Below are positions 56,001 to 64,000 of a DNA stretch of 64,000 nucleotides, in pieces. Origin of the DNA: Pachyseris speciosa (Eukaryota > Cnidaria > Anthozoa > Scleractinia > Pachyseridae). Each line of letters opens with the position of its first letter. Position 1 is the stretch's first letter. The translations under genes and the position numbers were made by a program. Location of the stretch: positions 1 to 64,000 of the forward strand of contig JAEMWC010000362.1 of the NCBI GenBank assembly GCA_016490735.1, given 5' to 3'. The notes beneath the pieces were generated by a model. It ran no database searches, was not told where the DNA came from, and saw only the letters and a program-made list of their open reading frames with translations.

Positions 56001-59000
56001 AGCTGATTGCAGTTTTCTAAAATCTGCTAACATAACATCTGTCCAGAGTCTGATCAAAGCTCAAACAAACAGGCTTGAGCAGTTCTTTACAATTATATCC
56101 TGTTGAAGGCTGCATTTGTGTACAGCCATAAAATGTTAGTAAATTGTTCATATTACAGATAAAGAAAAGAAAATGGTACATTTTATGATCCCTTTCCTTT
56201 CAAGACTCAAGATGTTTCTTTATCACCAGCTTGTGCCTTGCACAGTACTTTCCAGTCTTGTTCACCATTTGTACTGGTACAGTCTTTATGTATCTCACAG
56301 GAGGCTAAGAGTTTGTTCATAAGCACAACTGCTTTGTTTCAGGACACAGCTGGACAAGAGAGATTTCATGCATTAGGGCCTATATACTATAGAGATAGGT
56401 AAGAAAGAAAAGCCATTTACTAAAGCAAATGAAAACAGCTCTTTGTTATATTATTTCATACTCAAGCACATTACATTTTCAGAGTGATTTTCCACCTATA
56501 AACGATGAATAGCAATTCGTGACTCTTTATTTGAACTACCAGGGAAAAGTGGTGCTGTCGTAAGGCACTGGAGGCTCACGATTTCTTGAAAACGTCATTT
56601 TGATGTAGCTATTTTTTATCCGTGAAGCGACAACAATGGCCCAAGTTCGGTTTGCTTGCGATTTCTGCTAAATTTACAGCCATTTTTTCATCTTTAGCGG
56701 CTGCCTGATGAGCATCATTAAGCGTGACGGTAGCTAAGAGTCCACTTTTCAAAGAACTGAGCAAGGTGATGTACTTTGGTGTTGAAATTGGCTTGTCACT
56801 CGACGAACTGGGAATTTGGCTGGTCGAACACTTAGTACCTTTGGGACTTGGCTATTGATGAATTTCTCGACCTACCGCCACATATTTTGGAATTTCTGAG
56901 TACTGAAGATGACCACAAGCAGGAACTTTTTGGCAGTTAGTCGGAGTGGCTATGTGAAAGAATTGGGAGAAGGAATGGGTGCTGTCAAAACTTCTGGTCA
57001 TTTCCCAGCATGCAATGTGGTCTAGATGTTGAAAATGGCGGAAAGGCCCGAATGCACTGGAACAAAAGGCTGTATCTACGCTTGGGAGAAGAATATCAAC
57101 AAAAAAGTCATTTCTAAGCTAGAAAAAGACTGAATTTCGTTATGATGGTTGAAGTTTGGTTTTTCGGCGATGATTTCCTTAAAAAAACATGAAGGCAAAA
57201 AGGGCATTTTTGTGGTTTCTCTTTGACGTTAAAAACGGTCAGGTTCATTCTTGTCCAAACTCAAAAGGCCATATTTGGTAAAAATTGCTACCTTTCTTGC
57301 ATTTATTGGGTATCCAAATTTTAAAGGGCATTCCATTTCGTGCTCACAACTAACAGTTAAGGCAATATTTGTGCGATTGAGAAAGTTGCAACGTTTTGAA
57401 GCATGGGAGTTTTTTACGGCCGGTTTTGGCCGGCACGGGTGCCAATGGGTAAAACAAATTCTAAATTCTACAATAATGTTAACACAGGACTTGCACTTCA
57501 TATCAAAAGGACTTTTCCCAGGCTCACACTAGTTTTCAGGGACGAATTTTTTCGTTACAGGGGATTGTTATTAATTATTGTATTTAGGATGGAGAATTTC
57601 AGTTTAGTATGACCGCCAAACCACTTGAATAAGATTTAGCTTGAAACAAGAAAGTCTGAAAAAATGATTGAAAATTTCTAAGTGCTTAGATGCTCACTAT
57701 CAATATGTGATACTTTTTTGCTTTTTGTTTTGCAGCAATGGTGCACTTTTAGTTTATGATATAACAGATGAAGACTCTTTTTTCAAGGTATGATTGACAT
57801 GTTATGTTTGATTGATGTATTATTTTGGTTGGTTGCATGTGAGTTATGTAAAGAGAAAATCCCATATACTGTTTGGTTCGAATTTGTTTTTGAAATCTTG
57901 AACTAAAATAAAGGAAGATGAAAGAAGATGCTTATCCTCCAGTCGTTTTCAACATTTAGGTATCCAGCTAACTTCACTGTAGCTGCTCCCGTAATACTTG
58001 GCTAACAGCAGTGTGTACCTGCAATCACCTTCGCACTTTTCACTTCTGTCACAAACACCCTGAGACTACCCCTGCGAGATTGGAGCAATATAGTGGTGCT
58101 TCTCTCTAAACAGTTTCTAGACTGTTAATTTGTTTGCATTTCATTACCTTTTCCAGGTGAAAAACTGGGTAAAGGAACTCAAGAAAATGTTAGGAGAAGA
58201 TATCGCACTTTGTATAGCAGGTAGGTTGTCTTTCCAAATGAGAATTCCCCACCTGATACATGTAGTTCAGCTTTGGGAGGTTTCACGTTATCAGTAGTGA
58301 GTGATGAGAAGCTACTGCATTCATCCATTTACTTGGGACACTCTGTGACCATCGTAAATTTTACCCCTTTAAATGAACTTTGGTTGGTTCTTCACAGGAC
58401 CAATTGGCCATGTTTTAAACGAGTGAGGGCCTGGGAATGAGTTTTAGAATTTATCAATTGAAAAAAATTGTTGACACTGCATGAAAGATCATCTCAACCT
58501 TGCCAACTTTGACGCTGTTCAGTTGAATTGGAGCTGAAATAAAAGCTTTTGAAAATTGTGAAAATTAGAGACTTCGTATGGTTTGGAGGGACACACTTTC
58601 CAAAATAGAGAGATTTGTATGGGATTTTTCAAAGATCTAAATGTATGTCAACTGGCAACTTTTCGACCAAACATAGTCAAACTTGCTGAAAGTACTTATT
58701 TTGAGATACCCTTTCATATGAGAATCGATTTAGTTCAATGCCATTGATTTTCAATGAAGTTTGGATTCATTCCCAGGCTCTTACTCGTTTGGAACATGGC
58801 CAATGATGAGATTATTTTTATTTGAATAGGAAATAAAATTGACCTTGAAAAGGACAGACATGTTGATGCTGCAGAGGCTGAAGCGTAAGTCGTACATCAT
58901 TGTGTTGATTACTTCATGTGTACTTACCTAACTTTCTACCCCTGAATGTGTCCTTGCACTTATGACCAGGCTACTGTGTCTTACATGTACCTTATTTTTT

Positions 59001-60644
59001 GGTGTATAAGTCAACCTTTCAAGTAATGGAAATCACTCCAAAAAATCGACCTCGACTTATACACTGACTAAAACTCAACGGTCACTCAGCGAGTGTAAAA
59101 AATAACACTTCATTGGCATAACAATAGACTCCAAAGTGAAGCACAAAAATGCAATACTAAGTGTGGTACAGAAAATGTTTAGAAACACGTGGTTTGTTCC
59201 ATGGTTCGGTCTTCACTTACCAGCCTACTTCAAGTCTTATTTCCTTTGTCAGTCCATTGTGTCTACTTTGTGATGTGATTTATGGGAGAAATTCTTCAAT
59301 AAACTTGAGCAAAACCATCCTGTTTCTGCTTTTGTGGTCAAGCACAATCAGGCGTGATCCAAAACACATTGCTAACTTGGTAACCTGTCATCTAGCTTAT
59401 CCAGTTTTCAGTACCAGGTTACTAGGTCATACAAGATGGCAGGTTGTTTACAACTTCGTGTTTTGTGTTTTTGAACTGTTTTGAGCTTTTGCTTGGCATA
59501 AAAAACTCCCAAACATCTCCTAAAAAGGTTAAGTTTGTTAAAATACCTTTATGTTGAAGGTATTACATTGGATTTTGGAGATTTTTCACGTAATTCTCGC
59601 TGAAGTGTGTCACTCAATCGATGCATTTTTTTCTTCATTGAACTCTTTTACAACAAAATGCTAAAGATTTAATTTGAACTCAGTTTATACACCGCAAATG
59701 AGGAGAATCTCAATATTTTAAGGTTCAAAAAGTAGGGTCAACTTATACACCAGAAAATATGGTAGCCGTCAAGTCCTTTTGTCTTATCGCATCTGAAAAT
59801 AATGTACAAAAGTGGAAAGTGTCTCCAAGAGGAGAATAACATTGTTGAGGTCCACAGCATTTTGTATCACCAGCTCTTTGTGTTGTCCAAAGTTGCAGCT
59901 AGGTTCATCATTTAGTGTGTGCAAATCTGCTGACAAAATGATGTTTATGTTGGAAAGATCTACTAAGGTCTGCAGTGAATAAAAACATCATTGATTGTAT
60001 GACATAGTTACACATACTAGTTATATGTTTCTCATATGCATTATATCTGGAGACACTGACTCCAAACCTGAATAAATTCCCCAACTGTCATGGTGGGAAA
60101 CATACATTGAGTATCTTGTGTGAGGGCCTTGAGATTCAATCTTGAATTCAAGTTGCATGGTGCTTTATTTTTCCAGATATGCTAAAACTGTTGGAGCAAA
60201 ACACTTCCACACTTCTGCAAAACTTAACAAAGGCATTGAAGAAATGTTCTTCGAGCTAACAAAAAGTAAGTTTGGTGTGCTTTGTCACAAGGTTGCTACA
60301 ATGTAAATGAACAACATGCTCTCTGAGATTCAGGATTTGAATAGCAAGAAATAATGATTTTAATGTTGTTTGGGTGATCCTGTGATGAACTTGCGTCTTG
60401 CTCTGCAGGTGGAATGAAACATGGGTTTTGCACCAACAATGGTACTCCCATTGCCTTCTTCAATTTTTGACAATAACCTTGTTGCTAATTTTCTTTGTTT
60501 TAAGAAATGTTAGACAGACAAGATAAGAGTGAACCCAAAGATGGCATGGTGGAGAGAGGGACCAGCAGACGAAAGAATGTTTTAATAGTAGACGAACAAC
60601 CCCAGCGGCAGAGCGGAGGAGGTTGCTGTGGTGGAGGATCGTAG
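53011..60644 (+). CDS. RAB21: Ras-related small GTPase Rab21 (8 exons)
   Basis: Exons: 53011-53139, 55860-55919, 56343-56398, 57736-57787, 58157-58220, 58830-58884, 60177-60265, 60505-60644. GT-AG introns and consistent phases give 214 aa (human RAB21 is 225). Rab21 is an endosomal GTPase acting in early endosome traffic and integrin endocytosis. Visible parts: P-loop GEGCVGKTS (residues 16-24), WDTAGQERF with the catalytic Gln68 (63-71), NKID (122-125), TSAK (151-154). The C-terminal double cysteine (209-210, in GGGCCGGGS) is the site for geranylgeranyl anchors. The sequence FHALGPIYYRD and the SGGGCC tail are specific to Rab21 rather than Rab5. The start is the first ATG, with a short alanine-rich N-terminus as in the family. 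Introns hold at least four MITEs or SINEs; no exon is damaged. Confidence 0.97.
53847..54193. mobile_element. MITE (347 bp) with AGGCTATGTCTACACTAT TIR in RAB21 intron 1
   Basis: The left end AGGCTATGTCTACACTATAC and the right end CATAGTGTAGACATAGCCT are inverted over 18 bp. Inside, a YY1-like AAGATGGCGGCGG occurs. No TSD could be fixed. A minus-strand open frame across it is not a gene. Confidence 0.75.
54605..54960 (-). mobile_element. tRNA-derived SINE, family 4 (minus strand, copy 2)
   Basis: On the minus strand the head ATGGTGAAGTGGTTAATGTG (A-box) and CTGGGTTCAATTCCTGCC (B-box) are followed by the body shared with 42800-43160. Confidence 0.78.
58402..58805. mobile_element. Foldback/TIR element (~400 bp) in RAB21 intron 5
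   Basis: The left end ATTGGCCATGTTTTAAACGA, GTGAGGGCCTGGGAATGA is inverted at the right as TCATTCCCAGGCTCTTACTC, GTTTGGAACATGGCCAAT. The right end lies 25 bp from the acceptor of the exon at 58830. Confidence 0.72.
58990..59762. mobile_element. Mariner/pogo-like element (773 bp) with TA TSD in RAB21 intron 6
   Basis: TA (58988-58989 and 59763-59764) flanks the ends CCTTATTTTTTGGTGTATAA and, inverted, CCATATTTTCTGGTGTATAA. The left TIR continues GTCAACC and the inverted right TIR GTTGACC, giving about 27 bp of TIR in all. A plus-strand 107-codon frame inside (59161-59484) shows no transposase motif. Confidence 0.82.
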
Positions 60645-62870
60645 GATTTTTGGTGTAGACTGGAATACAACTGCAATTATTAATAAGTATTGTGTATAGT
60701 ATAGACCACCAATCGAACTATCCTATACCAGGAGATATGCAAAGCTTCAAGTATGAAGTGGATTTGTCCCACTTTGAAGACCTTTAAAAGAGTTAGATCT
60801 AAATTGGAAATGTAAAAATTTATTGAATCAAGCCTAATACTCCTGAGCTAACACCTTCCTTGTTATCATTCATTTCTTCAAATGGTAGAAATTAGAAATT
60901 GGAAGGACATGGAGCCATTCAGCCATGTCAGCCAATATCTCTTGATGTGTAGTCTCACGTGGGAGCTAAGATGCTGATAACTAAGAAAGCTGTTTGCCTC
61001 GAAGATATCTAGAGATAGGATGGTCTACATTAGTTTTACTCACAGTGTAAGCAAACGTGTAAGCACGGTAACCCTAAAAGGTCCCAAGTACAAATCAATC
61101 ATTGGTCTTGGGTTTGCATAATCCTTTACCCAGGTCTCAGTAATGAGTTTATGTTGTGATTGGGGAAGATCTGGGCACAGGATTAGTCCTTGTTCTTTTC
61201 TTGTGTTTACATTGCCAGTGAAAACCAGGCCATATTAAAAAACCGATTGAAAACTGTTAAAAGGATAATATGCACTTTTTAATAATTGGTATTGAAAGGT
61301 TTATTGAGCATGCAGTCGCAGTGGTCTAGCTGCGTACACAATGTAATGGATAACAAATGCCCTCACTGGGCTCACATCAGTAGAAAACTAGGGAGCAGCT
61401 CTTTCAGGGGCTTGGAGATACCTTCTTAGGAACACAAATTTTGCACCCCGGCAATGTTTATTCACTTTAGTTGATGAAAACTAGTTATCGTCCCAGGTTA
61501 GAATCTGCAAAGATAAGTTGTAAAGTCACTGTAACTGGACAAAAAAAAGCTGTTTTCACTATAAATTCTAGAAGATGACGAGCCCCCTCTTTTGCAGTGT
61601 ACGGTGTTCGAGTATCAAGCCTGTTAAACCCAATGAGACGGGATACTCATTTTGGTCTTTGTATCTAAACTACACTATTGCAGCACGGAAACTCAGTATT
61701 GAATAAGCAAGGTTTCACGTTCACGTTTTAGCAGTCCTGTCATTACTAGTCGAAAGTAAAACGTCGTGTGTTATCTTAGAAGACAGCTCAGGAGAGAGTG
61801 CGACTTGCTAGTCGCAAGGGTGAGAATCTGGGTGTGTTTCGCAACACCCGTCCCGAAAATTTTTAAGAGAAAAAAAAGGTGCCTGCAGTATATATCATTA
61901 CATAATATTAAAAAAACTGCGAGGCTTAAAAAATGTTTTCTTCTTTGTTCTGTGTTCCGTTAATAGACAAGCAGGGCTTTTATTAACGTGTTGAGCAGGA
62001 TGGCAATTACTTTATCACAAGAAATTACCTTGACGAGCTCTTGGCAGGCAGGCAAAACTATGTTTGCAGCCAGCCAATTTACCCGGTACCTGGCCCTTAA
62101 TGAAACCGCTGGAAAAGTGCCTTGAAAGTTTGCAGAGTTTTATTTTTGTTCCTTTTGTTCATCGGTCACGAAGGAAATATGAAGATATTTCCCACTTCCT
62201 GCTTTAAAACTAGTGTAAGTCGATGTGAGACGATAACGTTTATCCTCGTTTCATCTTTGCGCGAGATCTCGGAATTGTAACTTTGACCGTTATGTAAGGC
62301 AATCGGCGAACAGATGTTTCAGTAAGACCGCGATCAAACCCCTCCTGAACTTCGCTTTAATATCCGGTCCAATTTATTTAGACTGGAAACTTGTGGTTGT
62401 CTCGTGGAATATCGCGAAACTTTATGCGGCGTATTTTGCACGACTCGCAATATTTCACAACCATTTTTAATTTCATTTCATTTCACACTATTTTATTGTA
62501 CTACCTCATAAAGATATGTTTGCACACTGTCAGCGGTCGTAGGGTTAATTAATTACAATAGTGTTAACTAATTACAATAGTGTGATACTATGGAGTCCTG
62601 AAAGGACTTCTGGTATAAGACGTGTGGTTCTTTTTCAAAGCCATTACAGCTTGCTATTCCATGTACTGGAAAAAAAAATCGTCAGATATTGTAACAGGGG
62701 AAGCGCCATCACGCAAGCGCAGTAGCCTTGGCTGGTTCGCACCCTTGGGAATGGGAGCCGGGGGCTCGCTCTCAACCGACCGGGTCACCCTTCTTCCTCT
62801 CTAATAATTCCTAGTGCGTTACCAATCAGAAGATACTAACACTGCTTAGGTGTCCATAACATGCTCTCCG
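60645..62870. other. RAB21 3' flank and intergenic DNA; nothing further recognised
   Basis: No conserved gene, RNA gene or bounded repeat was recognised. There is no canonical AATAAA in the first 200 bp after the RAB21 stop codon, so the 3' UTR end is unknown. Confidence 0.5.
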
Positions 62871-62879
62871 TTGGGTGTA

Positions 62880-63900
62880 ATGGTAATGGTAAGCATATAT
62901 ATGCCGCTCATATCACTTAGTCTCATGGCGGTTTACAACACTGGCCGGGAGCGACTTTACCAGACTGCTTGTGCAGATTACAATCAATGAAGTAACTAAG
63001 TGCACCCTTAATGTGAATATCGTGTTAGGACAGACCAGACACTAGGGGTGGTCACTGCCACAGTTTTGTTATGTCCCTAGTGGTTCTTTTATGTCTCACG
63101 GCCGTCAGATTAAGTGAAAGTACTGTGAGGGGACGGGATCTACGGTTTATCTTCCTTATTCGAGAAGACTGGAAAGTCTAACCGTTTGTAGATCTCATTA
63201 CAAAGGCAGCACTTTCTCCTTAATTATTTAAAGACCCTGAAATGTTGGTCCGGCCATGGTTTGAACCGCGACCTCCCGCACTAGGCCTAGACAGAATATG
63301 CCGGATTTTTTTTAGGATTTTTAGAGCATCCGGAGATTTTTAGCAATTTTGGGGATTTTTAGAAAAAATGGGATTTGTGGGGGATTTTTAGATGATTTTG
63401 AAGAAAAATTGTTCTATTTTCTTTGCCACTTTATTTAAAATTCCTATGAAATGATAATTTTGTCCCATACTAATTGTTGACTGCTAGACTGCAATCCAGT
63501 TGTGCAGTGGTGTTTCCTATTTCTAATGCATCCAATCATTCCAAGGGAAGTAAGTTTCAAAGGAGGAGGAGGAGCCAATTTAAGCTTCAGTGAGTTCAAT
63601 TTCTATTGAAGATGACGTAGAGCCCAGTATCACTCGAGAAAGAGAGGTAGTCTCGATTTTAGATAAACTTAAAGCACCCAGAGAAAATAGAGATTTTTAG
63701 AAATTTTTGGGACATTTAGGGATTTTTAGAAAATTATTGGGATATTTAGAGATTTCTGGAGGGATTTTTAGGAAAAAAACTGGGAATTTCCGGATAGATT
63801 TTTAGAGCATTTTTTGAGATATTTGTGTCTAGGCCTATCCCGTACATAGTCCGGTGCTCTACCAACTGAGCTAACCGGTCGACGTGCCCACAGTCGTTTC
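62880..63900 (-). mobile_element. SINE family 3, minus strand, interrupted by a hAT-like element
   Basis: The body (CACTAGGGGTGGTCACTGCC, GAGAAGACTGGAAAGTCTAA, GCAGCACTTTCTCC) and the tRNA-like head (ACCGCGACCTCCCGCA ... GTCCGGTGCTCTACCAACTG, AGCTAACCGGTC) match 35866-36315 inverted. The head is split at 63282-63837 by another element. Confidence 0.82.
63282..63837. mobile_element. hAT-like MITE (556 bp) nested in a SINE, built of GGATTTTTAG repeats
   Basis: The ends TAGGCCTAGACA and TGTCTAGGCCTA are perfect 12-bp inverted repeats. The flanks TCCCGCAC (63274-63281) and TCCCGTAC (63838-63845) form an 8-bp TSD with one C-to-T change at a CpG. The interior is a string of degenerate GGGATTTTTAGA units. 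Removing it restores a continuous SINE head. Confidence 0.87.
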
Positions 63901-64000
63901 CGTCTGAGCACAAACATCGCTAAAAATCTAATCCTATAGTTTATTTTAAAAAATCTGAACTTCGCCAACTGTACGAAAATAACAATCTACACAGTAGAAC

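Noticed and set aside
56530..57600. Possible transposon in RAB21 intron 3 (frames of ~90 codons on both strands)
   Set aside because: No inverted ends or coding motif could be confirmed by eye.
1..64000. CRISPR arrays, bacterial operons or prophage
   Set aside because: Gene structure is intron-rich eukaryotic; the tandem repeats present are microsatellites or minisatellites without spacers.

Overview
This window is eukaryotic nuclear DNA from an invertebrate animal. The genes are split by spliceosomal introns with GT-AG borders, exons are short and introns are long and full of small transposons. The density of tRNA-derived SINEs and foldback MITEs, the degenerate TTAGGG-like stretch, and YqaJ/THAP transposon remains would suit an anthozoan cnidarian such as a stony coral. 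That assignment is inference; no marker in the window proves it.

Three conserved genes can be reconstructed exon by exon, plus one gene I do not recognise. (1) 2446-10728 (+): an acid lipase of the lysosomal/gastric lipase family, 7 exons, 407 aa, with an intact Ser-Asp-His triad. (2) 12903-23285 (+): a predicted 142-aa protein with an N-terminal membrane or signal segment, a six-cysteine cluster and a very basic tail. It has two alternative 88-nt first exons (12903 and 18770), the first behind a TATA box. I recognise no family. (3) 27313-52659 (-): the chaperonin subunit CCT2 (TCP-1 beta), 16 coding exons found; the last few residues lie in an exon I could not locate. (4) 53011-60644 (+): the small GTPase RAB21, 8 exons, 214 aa. 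CCT2 and RAB21 are divergent and start about 350 bp apart, sharing a candidate bidirectional promoter with ETS-, CRE- and YY1-like motifs.

The rest is mostly introns and intergenic DNA colonised by mobile elements. Many have ends that can be fixed from terminal inverted repeats (TIRs) and target-site duplications (TSDs): elements with 6-bp TSDs (4392, 7740, 22414), tiny hAT-like elements with 8-bp TSDs (1598, 12283), a hAT-like element nested in a SINE (63282), TA-flanked mariner/Tc1-like elements (36811, 45182 with 45602 nested inside it, 58990), a TTAA-flanked element (23736), and a decayed THAP + YqaJ/SWIM transposon inside a CCT2 intron (39181-41573). At least four tRNA-derived SINE families are present.

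The genes do not form a pathway. The lipase works in lysosomal or digestive lipid hydrolysis, CCT2 in the cytosolic TRiC chaperonin, and RAB21 in early endosome/integrin traffic. The best candidate for something undescribed is the six-cysteine protein with paired alternative first exons. The nested Tc1-like elements that share outer termini but carry different subterminal repeats come second.
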